Shown here in pieces: positions 7,479-14,311 of a stretch of DNA of 17,130 bases. The position numbers and the translations under genes are program-made. Each line of letters opens with the position of its first letter. The first letter of the stretch is position 1. The notes beneath the pieces are model-generated. The model was not told the DNA's origin. It worked only from the letters and a program-made list of their open reading frames with translations, and made no database searches. The stretch is taken from assembly GCA_012520835.1 (NCBI GenBank), contig JAAYNN010000138.1, forward strand, positions 1-17,130. The letters are read 5' to 3'. The DNA is from Dehalococcoidales bacterium (lineage in GTDB: Bacteria > Chloroflexota > Dehalococcoidia > Dehalococcoidales > UBA5627).

Positions 7479-8075
7479 TTATTTGCGTATTTCTATCCAG
7501 GTACCGGCGCCTTCCCCTTCGTCGGAAACAATCCTGCAGCCGGGAAGACCGGATTCTTTTATCAATTCCCTGAGTCCGCTTTCGTCGAGGAATTTAACGT
7601 CTTTATGTTTTTCCTGGACTAAACGCCTTCTGCCCTTAAGCCTCTCGCGCATGGTAGCCGGGGTATAGCGCCCGAGGCCGCCGCCGATGAAGGCAATGCC
7701 GCCTTTCTTCAGGACGCGGTAAATTTCCTGCACCCCTTTTACCTGGTCTTTCCAGAACCACAGGGAACCGCGGCTGACAACGAAATCGGCGAAATTATCC
7801 TCAAAGGGGAGGGCACTAACGTCCGCTTCTATAAAGTGGACGGTGTTATCCAGTTCGCATGCGGCAACGTTTTCTTTTGCTTTTTGGAGCGATTTCTTAT
7901 CCAGATCCAGGAAGTACATTTCCAGATTGGTAATCTTGGCCAATTCCAGCCCCATGTAACCCGGGCCGGTGCCTATATCTATGCAAATCCCGCTATCCAG
8001 ATGATAATCGTCGATTATCTGCTGCGCGATCAACGGATATACCGGCAATAACTTGAGAAATCCTTCGGATAACAT
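7479..8075 (-). CDS. Class I SAM-dependent methyltransferase, unit C
   Basis: 198 residues. Motif I is DIGTGPGYMGLELAK (about residues 33-47), the acidic end of strand 2 is FLDLDKKSL, motif II is EADVSALPF, and the post-motif stretch is VSRGSLWFWKD. This is a Methyltransf_11-type fold without an accessory domain. The substrate is unknown. ATG 8073-8075 has a strong ribosome site (AAAGGGG). It lies 53 bases after the cytosolic binding-protein-like gene and on the same strand, so it is probably the last gene of unit C. Position among metal-uptake and GTPase genes suggests methylation of a small chelator, cofactor or metal compound, but nothing in the sequence fixes this. The last 150 bases before the unit B promoter hold no gene. 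Confidence 0.85.
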   Translation of the reverse strand: MLSEGFLKLLPVYPLIAQQIIDDYHLDSGICIDIGTGPGYMGLELAKITNLEMYFLDLDKKSLQKAKENVAACELDNTVHFIEADVSALPFEDNFADFVVSRGSLWFWKDQVKGVQEIYRVLKKGGIAFIGGGLGRYTPATMRERLKGRRRLVQEKHKDVKFLDESGLRELIKESGLPGCRIVSDEGEGAGTWIEIRK

Positions 8076-8128
8076 ATTATATTCCCCTTTTTATTGTTAT
8101 GATGGCGATAATGCCTTTATCTATGAGT

Positions 8129-9025
8129 TTACTGGGCTTTCCTTCCCTTGATGACTTCGAGGAAGTATTCCCATCCCTTCCACCTTAAACTGCACTGATG
8201 GTCTACTACCAGCTGGGGAAGCGGTACTTCCGGCGATACCGGTACGAAGCTTTGCATCACCAGGTATTCCTGTACGGGTTTGGAAAGGAGGAAATCACCT
8301 ACCTCCAGTATGGCTTCCGGCGCCTTGTTGCTCCAGACCATAACCTGCGGCATGCAGAAAAGCCCGTCCTGCGGCCATATTATACGCGTATTTTTCTGGC
8401 TGGAAATATGGGCGAAAGCGATATTGGTAATACCTATGGTATATTTCCCTTCGTGTACCCCGTTAACTACTTCCAGCGGGCTGCCGGCATAGGTTACGTT
8501 ATTTTTAAAACTGTCGAATTTGTCCGGGAAATCAGCTGCCATAAATGTCCTGACGATAACGGAGGCCATGCGGTTGGCATCCGGCATGATGATTTTTCCC
8601 TGCCAGCGCGGGTCGAGCAGGTCGCTCCATTTTAAGGGAACATCTTTTTCATCTAACAGCTGCGGATTATAGAACATGGCGAATGGAATAACGACAAACG
8701 GGTGGAAGAAGGCATTGCTATCCCTGAAACCCAGTTCGGCAAGCTCGTTTCTGACAGGGAACCTGTCAGGCAAAGCAAGCAGGTGCTCTGCGAGGTATTG
8801 TTTCGGCAAATCGGCAAAGTCGTTGACATGTCCTATGCTAAGGTCGGGCAGTTCGCCTTTTTTAATATACGACGAAAATTTACTCTCTTCTGAGGGATTA
8901 TGCGGCTGTGTTTCGATATTTATCTCCAGCCCGTGCCTGCCCTTTAATTCTTTGCAGAATTCCTCCAGCATTTTTACGAGTGTCCTGCTTATATTCAGCG
9001 GGGTATGTACATATATTCTTGCCAT
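8129..9025 (-). CDS. Periplasmic-binding-protein homologue without export signal, unit C
   Basis: 298 residues resembling type II extracellular solute-binding proteins (iron/molybdate/thiamine group). Visible phrases are PFAMFYNPQLLDEKDVPLKW, DLLDPRWQGKIIMPDA and VGDFLLSKPVQEYLVMQSF. Unlike its family it has no signal peptide or lipobox: the protein begins directly with the first strand, MARIYVHTPLNISRTLVK. The start ATG at 9023-9025 has a textbook GGAAGGAG site, and the upstream frame is occupied by the end of the ATPase gene, so a missed signal sequence is unlikely. It therefore probably works in the cytosol. The gene overlaps the ATPase gene by 31 bases. A soluble metal or oxyanion carrier acting with the ATPase and GTPase is my inference. 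Confidence 0.82.
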   Translation of the reverse strand: MARIYVHTPLNISRTLVKMLEEFCKELKGRHGLEINIETQPHNPSEESKFSSYIKKGELPDLSIGHVNDFADLPKQYLAEHLLALPDRFPVRNELAELGFRDSNAFFHPFVVIPFAMFYNPQLLDEKDVPLKWSDLLDPRWQGKIIMPDANRMASVIVRTFMAADFPDKFDSFKNNVTYAGSPLEVVNGVHEGKYTIGITNIAFAHISSQKNTRIIWPQDGLFCMPQVMVWSNKAPEAILEVGDFLLSKPVQEYLVMQSFVPVSPEVPLPQLVVDHQCSLRWKGWEYFLEVIKGRKAQ

Positions 9026-9810
9026 AGTGTTTCTCCTTCCTCATTATTGTTGTTTTTATCGATGCTGCCGCCGCTCCTGATATAATCGCGCAGCCGGGCA
9101 GTTTTCTTTTCAATGGTTAACAATTTTTCCATTAATGTTTTTTCTTCGGTATTGGTACGGTGGAGCTTATACATGCCTCCGTTTTTCATCACCAGCCTGC
9201 GCTCTGCCAAAAGCGCTAGGGCAGGGTCGTGGGTTACGATAAGTACCGCTTTCCCGTGTCCCGTCAATATCTCAAGGGCTTTGAGGCGGTCGATACCTGC
9301 GTTCTCGATTTCATCTATTACGACTACCGGAGCATTGCTGATCAAGGCAACATCGGCTACCATCAGGGCGCGCGCCTGCCCACCGCTAAGCTGCGTTAGG
9401 TTGTCAGTCGAATATATGGGCTCTCCTGTCAGTTCATTGGCAACCGCCAGGATGTCCGTTTTTACTTTTTCGATATTTTCGATAGCACGGATTTTAGCAT
9501 GCCGCGAAATAAATTCTTCGACGGATGAATCGATTATAAAGTTCATCTTCTGCGAAACTTCCGCAACAAGGTGCTGGGATATCAGTTCTTCGTCTTCCGC
9601 ATTTACCGGCAGGTCGTTGATCAATATCGAACGGCAGGTAGGGGTATCCGCATTGGCATACTGCTCGATGTCGGATATCAGCTGGGTTTTACCTGAACCT
9701 GTAGGTCCGACGACAGCCAGCACTTCCTCCTTTTGTATGTCCAGTCGCCTGATAGTTTCAGGTATTCCATTCTTGTCGTTTCCGCCGAGTACGCTTATTT
9801 TTTTAAGCAC
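8995..9810 (-). CDS. ABC-type ATPase of unusual subfamily, no cognate permease, unit C
   Basis: 271 residues. Walker A GPTGSGKT (35-42), signature LSGGQ (141-145), Walker B VVVIDE (162-167) and switch His194 in VTHDPA are intact. The region between Walker A and the signature is atypical (NADTPTCRSILINDLPVNAEDEE), and a polar C-terminal extension with KNNNNEEGE follows residue 220. No membrane protein is encoded next to it. The start is GTG 9808-9810 with GGGAGGG upstream; its first base is the last base of the GTPase stop codon (TAGTG). It overlaps the next gene. Tight coupling to a GTPase and a signal-less binding protein suggests a soluble complex rather than a transporter. Confidence 0.8.
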   Translation of the reverse strand: MLKKISVLGGNDKNGIPETIRRLDIQKEEVLAVVGPTGSGKTQLISDIEQYANADTPTCRSILINDLPVNAEDEELISQHLVAEVSQKMNFIIDSSVEEFISRHAKIRAIENIEKVKTDILAVANELTGEPIYSTDNLTQLSGGQARALMVADVALISNAPVVVIDEIENAGIDRLKALEILTGHGKAVLIVTHDPALALLAERRLVMKNGGMYKLHRTNTEEKTLMEKLLTIEKKTARLRDYIRSGGSIDKNNNNEEGETLWQEYMYIPR

Positions 9811-10511
9811 TATTCAGCCCTCCCGAAATCGACCTTTTTTATATTGCCCATCTGGTATGTACTGCCGACGATCATTTCCCCGGCGCAATAGGAACAAACT
9901 GCGGCAGGCATTGAGCACCTTAGTGTTTGGCCTGTAATTGTTTCCAGCGGTTGGCTTTTCATGATTTCATTTTTTAACCTTAAAGACCCTCTGCCGGTTA
10001 AGCCGTTGATTGCTATAACTCTGGCGTCGGGATTGATGTTCTGCACCTGTTGATGAAAAACTTCCCTTTCCGCCTGTGAAACCATATCGCCTTTGGTTAT
10101 TGCTATTATATCTGCCGTACTCAACATCGGCCCCACTTTTTTAGGTGTATCAAGTCCGCTCAGGTTATCTATGATGCAAATAGAAAGGCAATCCTTAAGA
10201 GCCGGTGCACAACGATGGCACAAACCTGCCGTTTCTAGAATAACCAGTTCTGCGTTTTGTTTTTCCGCCCAGCGCCATATCTCCTCGAGATTTGCCACGT
10301 AAAAATGGTCGGGACATAAATAATCACTTAGTCCAACTGCAATAGGTATGCCGAGGCGGCCATAGCGTATGTTATCTGTTGTCTCCAAACAGTCTATTTT
10401 GCAAGCGGCCACCTTGATTTTATCAGTAAGAATATGGCGGATTACATGCAGCATAACCGATGTTTTTCCCGAGGATGGGGTTCCGGCAACTATTACAAAT
10501 TTCAAGGACAA
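9810..10511 (-). CDS. G3E-type GTPase (HypB/UreG/CobW relative) with cysteine pairs, unit C
   Basis: 233 residues. P-loop GTPSSGKT (10-17), a switch region ending ILETAGLCHRCAP (91-103), and ITKGD (138-142) in place of the usual NKxD base-recognition motif. Cysteines occur in groups: Cys37/Cys41, Cys66, Cys98-x2-Cys101 in the switch region, and Cys199, Cys206-x2-Cys209 near the C-terminus, a plausible metal-binding set. HypB and UreG relatives use GTP hydrolysis to deliver nickel; this protein is likely a metal or cofactor insertion GTPase, but the target is not encoded nearby. It has a TTG start at 10509-10511 or a second TTG at 10503-10505; neither has a strong ribosome site. First gene of unit C. 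Confidence 0.82.
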   Translation of the reverse strand: MSLKFVIVAGTPSSGKTSVMLHVIRHILTDKIKVAACKIDCLETTDNIRYGRLGIPIAVGLSDYLCPDHFYVANLEEIWRWAEKQNAELVILETAGLCHRCAPALKDCLSICIIDNLSGLDTPKKVGPMLSTADIIAITKGDMVSQAEREVFHQQVQNINPDARVIAINGLTGRGSLRLKNEIMKSQPLETITGQTLRCSMPAAVCSYCAGEMIVGSTYQMGNIKKVDFGRAE

Positions 10512-10556
10512 CTTGTACTCGCTTTCACTAATTCTGTTTTTGTATTAATGACTAAC

Positions 10557-10585
10557 TTATAACACATGCTATATATCAATGTCAA
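10557..10585 (-). promoter_or_regulatory. Promoter of unit C
   Basis: On the minus strand TTGACA (complement at 10580-10585) lies 17 bases before TTATAA (complement at 10557-10562). An imperfect palindrome TATAnCAnnTGnTATA overlaps the -10 box. The predicted leader to the TTG start is about 40 bases. Confidence 0.55.
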
Positions 10586-10748
10586 TATTTCGTAAATGTT
10601 TAAATAATACTTGTTAACGTAATTTTGAAGAGAAAGCCTGGAAGTATTGCCATTGCTCTGAAGCTGATTATCGGTAATGGTTGGTAATAATTATACGGTA
10701 CTTTTCTTGTCCGCTTTCATGTTATATAGTAAATTGGAGAGTCAGCGA

Positions 10749-10882
10749 ATAATGATTAAAGGTGAGAAATGAAAAAATACACGATTGCGATGGTTGCCCA
10801 CGATGCTAAAAAAGAGGTCATGGCGGAACTGGTGAAAAGATATAGCGAAAAGTTATCGCAACTCAACCTGGTAGCCACCAGG
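10749..10882 (+). repeat. Right copy of the mgsA 5' direct repeat
   Basis: These 134 bases match 3982-4115 with six mismatches and no gaps, and weaker similarity extends left to about 10718 (CATGT...ATTGGAG in both). The repeat covers the ribosome site and first 38 codons of mgsA. Together the copies bracket units B and C. Confidence 0.9.
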
Positions 10883-11155
10883 ACCACGGGGCAAAATATC
10901 ATGGAAAAGAGCGGAATGCCGGTAACTCTCTTACAGAGCGGTCCGATGGGGGGCGACCAGCAGGTAGGGGCGCTGGTGGCGGAGGGGAAACTGGAGGCGG
11001 TAATATTCCTGCGCGACCCGTTGTTTGCGCAACCGCACGAACCGGATATTTCGGCATTGATGCGTGTTTGCGATGTCCACAATACCGCTCTGGCAACCAA
11101 TCTGGCGACAGCCGAAGCGGTACTGAATCAGCTCTTTGAAAAAGCCGGATTATAG
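10769..11155 (+). CDS. mgsA: Methylglyoxal synthase
   Basis: Converts dihydroxyacetone phosphate to methylglyoxal and inorganic phosphate in the cytosol, a glycolytic bypass that in known enzymes is inhibited by phosphate. 128 residues. AHD near the N-terminus, ATRTTG phosphate-binding turn, SGPMGGDQQVGA with the catalytic Asp, and FLRDPLFAQPHEPD with the conserved His are all present. The start ATG 10769-10771 follows GGTGAG; a tiny upstream ORF of six codons (ATG at 10752) ends in the overlapping ATGA. It is slightly shorter than the E. coli enzyme. Intact, and the parent or replacement of the truncated copy at 4002-4133. Confidence 0.95.
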   Translation: MKKYTIAMVAHDAKKEVMAELVKRYSEKLSQLNLVATRTTGQNIMEKSGMPVTLLQSGPMGGDQQVGALVAEGKLEAVIFLRDPLFAQPHEPDISALMRVCDVHNTALATNLATAEAVLNQLFEKAGL

Positions 11156-11180
11156 AAAATCCAGCCGATGGCTTTAAAAA

Positions 11181-11208
11181 AAGAGGCGGATTATGCAATC
11201 CGCCTCTT
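11181..11208 (-). terminator. Intrinsic terminator between convergent mgsA and the SIMPL gene
   Basis: Perfect 12-base stem (AAGAGGCGGATT / AATCCGCCTCTT) with loop ATGC. On the minus strand it runs into a T-rich tract, so it ends the SIMPL transcript; the same hairpin may also stop mgsA transcription. Confidence 0.85.
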
Positions 11209-11247
11209 CCGCTCCGCTGATAGTTATTTCCATTTCTGTTTCATGTT

Positions 11248-12006
11248 TTATTTGATGTCGTAAACTATCTGAATGCTGACTGAAATTTCAACTTCGCCGG
11301 TGCTGATGGGAGTTACTGAATTACCCCCAGCCTTAACAGAATCATAGTCGGGATAGTAGTAGATAGATCCGTAACTGCCGCTGTTATCGACGATATAGTT
11401 CGGTTCGCCCAGGGTAACGCCAGTTAACTTGGCAATCTGGGTGGCTTTGGCTATGGCATTGGCAATCGCATTGGCACGTGCCTGAGTGTAGTATTCTTCG
11501 GTGTCATCTACCGTGAAGCTGATGCCGTTGATAACGGTATACTCGCCGCCGGCGGCTACCACGTCATCTATAAGGCTGCCGGCATCATCGGTGTTCCTGA
11601 CCTTAACGGTGACCGTATTGGATACGGAATAACCATCAAGTTTTCTTTCTCCATTCACAGTCCACGACCAGACAGGGTAAACCCTGTAATTGCTGGTCTG
11701 GATATCTTTCTCATCTATATTATAACCGGCAAGTACAGCCATAATGGCTTCCATCGATTGCGCAGCCTGAGCCTGGGCTGCTTCCAGCTTATCCATCTGG
11801 ACTTGAACCCCGAGATTGATGACGGCAATATCGGGAACTACGGTAACCTTGCCGGTGCCGGTAACCCATATACCGACATTTTGCTGGCTGACGATTTCGC
11901 TGCCTGCACTCGATTTATCGGAGAGGCTGAAACCGAAAGCTCCTACAGCCAGCAGTACCAGTGCTGCCAGTGAAATTCCTACCACAGATATCAACTTGTT
12001 GTTCAT
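11248..12006 (-). CDS. SIMPL-domain (DUF541) exported protein
   Basis: 252 residues from ATG 12004-12006, chosen because AAGGAGG lies just before it; an earlier in-frame ATG would run through this ribosome site. One N-terminal hydrophobic segment (about residues 5-27) is an uncleaved anchor or signal peptide. The SIMPL domain follows: WVTGTGKVTVVPDIAVINLGV, a central YSVSNTVTVKVRNTDD, ARANAIANAIAKATQIAKLTGV and GEVEISVSIQIVYDI at the end. Family members are found in envelopes of many bacteria with links to oxidative stress, but the molecular role is not established. It is transcribed alone and ends at a strong terminator. Confidence 0.9.
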   Translation of the reverse strand: MNNKLISVVGISLAALVLLAVGAFGFSLSDKSSAGSEIVSQQNVGIWVTGTGKVTVVPDIAVINLGVQVQMDKLEAAQAQAAQSMEAIMAVLAGYNIDEKDIQTSNYRVYPVWSWTVNGERKLDGYSVSNTVTVKVRNTDDAGSLIDDVVAAGGEYTVINGISFTVDDTEEYYTQARANAIANAIAKATQIAKLTGVTLGEPNYIVDNSGSYGSIYYYPDYDSVKAGGNSVTPISTGEVEISVSIQIVYDIK

Positions 12007-12400
12007 TTTTATTCCTCCTTGAGTTTTTAAATTGTTCATTGATTCCGTTTTCCAATATATATAACGCTGCTCCGGCGGCGAGGATAGGTCGAAAGCGTTA
12101 AAAAATATAGTACTATTCGGTAATAGTGTCCAATCAATTGTTAATTACGTTTAAAATACTATTCTTCAGACACTACAATCGAATAGCACTAAAAATATTG
12201 ATTTGTTTCAAAAGCGTTAATTGAATATTTGCTGCTGTAAGCGCTAAAGATGAGATAACCTGAAAACCCATAATCTGTTTTATGGGACATTTCGAAAATA
12301 GTGTAAAAATATCAAATAGAGGGAAAGCCGGGAGTCTTGGCGGCCAAGCGGACTGCTGTCTTTATAATGCCTGTTCTAACCATGCATGAATAATATCAGA
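12007..12400. other. AT-rich intergenic region without a gene
   Basis: No credible ORF. It holds the ribosome site of the SIMPL gene at its left end, two exact AAAGCGTTAA words (12092-12101 and 12211-12220), two TACTATTC words (12111 and 12157), a weak hairpin after the phosphate transporter gene, and a 13-base palindrome CTTGGC-G-GCCAAG (12336-12348). It may be decayed sequence plus the SIMPL promoter; I see no clear -35/-10 pair. Confidence 0.5.
12267..12286 (-). terminator. Weak terminator-like hairpin after the phosphate transporter gene
   Basis: CCCATAA and TTATGGG arms around six bases, followed on the minus strand by TTTTC. Seven base pairs, partly AT, about 115 bases beyond the stop codon. 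Confidence 0.35.
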
Positions 12401-13387
12401 CTAAAAAATCCAGTTGAAGAAAAGAGCAAACAGGGCTCCCAGAGCGCCGCAGATAGGGAAGGTGAATACCCAGGCGCTGACAATGCCGCCGGCAACGCCC
12501 CACTTGACTGCCGAAAAACGCCTGGTGGCGCCTACGCCCATGATGGCGGTACTGATGGTATGCGTGGTACTTAAGGGAACACCCATAAAAGATGCCAGTT
12601 GTATTGCCGTTGCCGCTGCCGTTTCGGCGGCAAAACCGTGCACCGGTTCGAGCTTGGTTAAGCGGAATCCCATGGTTTTGATGATACGCCATCCGCCTGC
12701 GGCCGTTCCCAGGCCGATAACCGCGCCGCAGAGTATTATTACCCAGATCGGAACGTAAAACTCAGGCAGTACTCCTCCCAGTACCAGGGCAAGTGCGAAA
12801 ACCCCCATGAATTTTTGCCCGTCGTTGCTGCCGTGGCTGAAAGCCATAAAGGCGGCCGAAATGATCTGTAATTTCCCGAAGATACTGTGAATTGTGCTGG
12901 GATTAACCCGGCGCAGTATCCAGTAAATGGAAGTCATTAGAATAAAAGCCATGGAAAAACCGAGCAGGGTGGAGAACCCCAGACCGATAATTATCTTCTG
13001 CCAGCCCGACCATAACAGTGCACCTGACCCGGCTACGACCAGGGTGGCACCTGCCATTCCCGAAACAAGTCCATGGGAAATACTGATGGGGATTCCCAGC
13101 ATGGTAGCGGCTGCTCCCCATGTTGCGACAGACAGTACTGCGGCAGCGATGACAGATAATCCGATAGAATCCGGGCGGATAATACCCGCACCAATGGTGG
13201 CGGCAACGGCGGTACCGGTAACCATTGCGCCCACAATGTTTAATACAGCAGCCATAATCAGGGCATACACCGGTCGCAGCACGCGTGTGGAAACAACAGT
13301 GGCGATGGCATTGGGGGCATCATTCCAGCCGTTAACAAACTCAGCCATCAGAACCAGGATTAATACAATTACCAGTGTTGCAGTCAA
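12401..13387 (-). CDS. PiT-family inorganic phosphate transporter
   Basis: Proton- or sodium-coupled low-affinity phosphate permease of the cytoplasmic membrane. 328 residues, about ten hydrophobic segments. The duplicated PiT signatures are visible: FVNGWNDAPNAIAT (17-30) and AFSHGSNDGQKFMGV (182-196), with GIPISISHGLVSG (98-110) and VPLSTTHTISTAIMGVG as the paired half-repeats. The start is TTG 13385-13387, the only start codon before an upstream in-frame TAA that keeps the first membrane segment whole; the ribosome site is weak. There is no adjacent PhoU-like (DUF47) gene, a common partner of this family. Confidence 0.93.
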   Translation of the reverse strand: MTATLVIVLILVLMAEFVNGWNDAPNAIATVVSTRVLRPVYALIMAAVLNIVGAMVTGTAVAATIGAGIIRPDSIGLSVIAAAVLSVATWGAAATMLGIPISISHGLVSGMAGATLVVAGSGALLWSGWQKIIIGLGFSTLLGFSMAFILMTSIYWILRRVNPSTIHSIFGKLQIISAAFMAFSHGSNDGQKFMGVFALALVLGGVLPEFYVPIWVIILCGAVIGLGTAAGGWRIIKTMGFRLTKLEPVHGFAAETAAATAIQLASFMGVPLSTTHTISTAIMGVGATRRFSAVKWGVAGGIVSAWVFTFPICGALGALFALFFNWIF

Positions 13388-13450
13388 GGAATACTTCCCA
13401 TATACTTATCAAGCATATCAATATCCCGATAATCAATTTTAATTTATAGA

Positions 13451-13479
13451 ATCATACCATTATTTGCATCGGGGAACAA
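13451..13479 (-). promoter_or_regulatory. Candidate promoter of the phosphate transporter gene
   Basis: Minus-strand TTGTTC (complement at 13474-13479), 17 bases, then TATGAT (complement at 13451-13456). The leader would be about 55 bases. Confidence 0.4.
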
Positions 13480-13535
13480 TGATGCCCAAAAAGAGAATCT
13501 GTTTCCCGTTCTTAAACAACATTTTGCGCAGCAAG

Positions 13536-13544
13536 TGATATAAT
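13536..13544 (+). promoter_or_regulatory. Extended -10 promoter of the SemiSWEET gene
   Basis: TGATATAAT is a full extended -10 element 38 bases before the TTG start. No good -35 box is visible at the right distance. Confidence 0.45.
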
Positions 13545-13582
13545 TATCGGAGTAATGCAGTCATCTCAGGAGGACAATTAAA

Positions 13583-13843
13583 TTGGAGTGGCAGGAAATA
13601 CTTGGATTGGTAGGCGGTTTTTTTACAACTACGTCGTTGATTCCCCAGGTGTGGAGGCTGTACCGGCTGAAAAGCGCGCGGGAAATCAGCCTGACCTTTA
13701 ATATATTTTTCGCACTGGGTGTCGGCTTCTGGCTGGCATACGGCATCCTCCTGAGCTTGCCGGCGGTTATTATCTGGAATTCCATAACAATCGTGCTGGT
13801 CGGCAGCATGCTGTTTGCTAAAATAAAATACAACCACTCATAG
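13583..13843 (+). CDS. SemiSWEET / PQ-loop small transporter
   Basis: 86 residues, three predicted membrane helices, the size of bacterial SemiSWEETs that dimerise to form a sugar facilitator. The PQ-loop motif reads TTTSLIPQVWRLYRLKSARE (about 15-34), followed by ISLTFNIFFALGVGFWLAYG, a good match to the family. The start TTG 13583-13585 is supported by AGGAGG ending nine bases before it. It stands alone, divergent from the phosphate transporter gene. The sugar or other substrate cannot be told. Confidence 0.88.
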   Translation: MEWQEILGLVGGFFTTTSLIPQVWRLYRLKSAREISLTFNIFFALGVGFWLAYGILLSLPAVIIWNSITIVLVGSMLFAKIKYNHS

Positions 13844-13989
13844 TATCCGGATGACCATCTGCAGGTTGTCGAACATCTGGTTTTCTGGGATTGTTTAGCG
13901 TTAAAAGCAGAAAGAAAGCGGGATTATGAATGCCGACGGGCAAGATAAGAAGTCATCTTCCAGGGGCAGGTTTGGGGATTTGCGGAGGC

Positions 13990-14039
13990 TCCGGGGTACT
14001 GCTGGTGCCATAAGACAATAAAAAAGCAGTGTCCCCGGA
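13990..14039. repeat. Long imperfect inverted repeat between convergent genes
   Basis: TCCGGGGTACTGCT (13990-14003) and AGCAGTGTCCCCGGA (14025-14039) pair with one irregularity around a 21-base loop. The loop carries a run of A (T on the minus strand). It lies between the SemiSWEET gene and the end of the peroxiredoxin operon and may act in transcription termination, though the T-run is inside the loop and not after the stem. Confidence 0.45.
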
Positions 14040-14063
14040 ACCCCTGTTGATTGATGTTTGAAG

Positions 14064-14288
14064 CTATTCGATTAGCTTGATCCCTTTTTCGGTAATATCG
14101 TATTTATCTCCGACCATTACAACCAGTTCGGCTTCTGTCATGTCGCGCAGGCCGCTCCTGACGCGGAACAGGGCGACACCCGCTGTTTCGGCTATTTTTT
14201 CAACGGTACTTAATCTGTTGTCTCTTAAAGCTTTTAAGACCTTTTTACCGGTTTCGGTCGGTTTTCCTTCCGGATTGATGCAAGCCAT
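14064..14288 (-). CDS. Small winged-helix-like protein
   Basis: 74 residues. Predicted helix-turn-helix: GKKVLKALRDNRLSTVEKIAETAG then FRVRSGLRDMTEAELVVMVGD and a terminal wing-like YDITEKGIKLIE. No recognised family name. ATG 14286-14288 has a good GGGGTGA site. It starts 23 bases after the peroxiredoxin gene stops, so both are cotranscribed. It could be a small DNA-binding regulator for its operon; the only cysteine is Cys3. Confidence 0.75.
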   Translation of the reverse strand: MACINPEGKPTETGKKVLKALRDNRLSTVEKIAETAGVALFRVRSGLRDMTEAELVVMVGDKYDITEKGIKLIE

Positions 14289-14311
14289 GGTCTCACCCCT
14301 TTAATTATTCT

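Noticed and set aside
9113..9937. 274-residue plus-strand ORF opposite the unit C ATPase
   Set aside because: Ser/Ile-rich shadow of a gene with intact Walker A, signature and Walker B motifs on the other strand.
10752..10772. Six-codon ORF before mgsA as a regulatory leader peptide
   Set aside because: It is just the ribosome site region with a chance ATG; too short and without attenuator structure.
3982..10882. Composite transposon or integrative element with identifiable ends
   Set aside because: No transposase, integrase, tRNA or terminal inverted repeat is visible; only the mgsA direct repeat supports a mobile origin.
12903..13442. ORFs on either strand over the phosphate transporter gene
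   Set aside because: They overlap the PiT signature frame and show no independent features.
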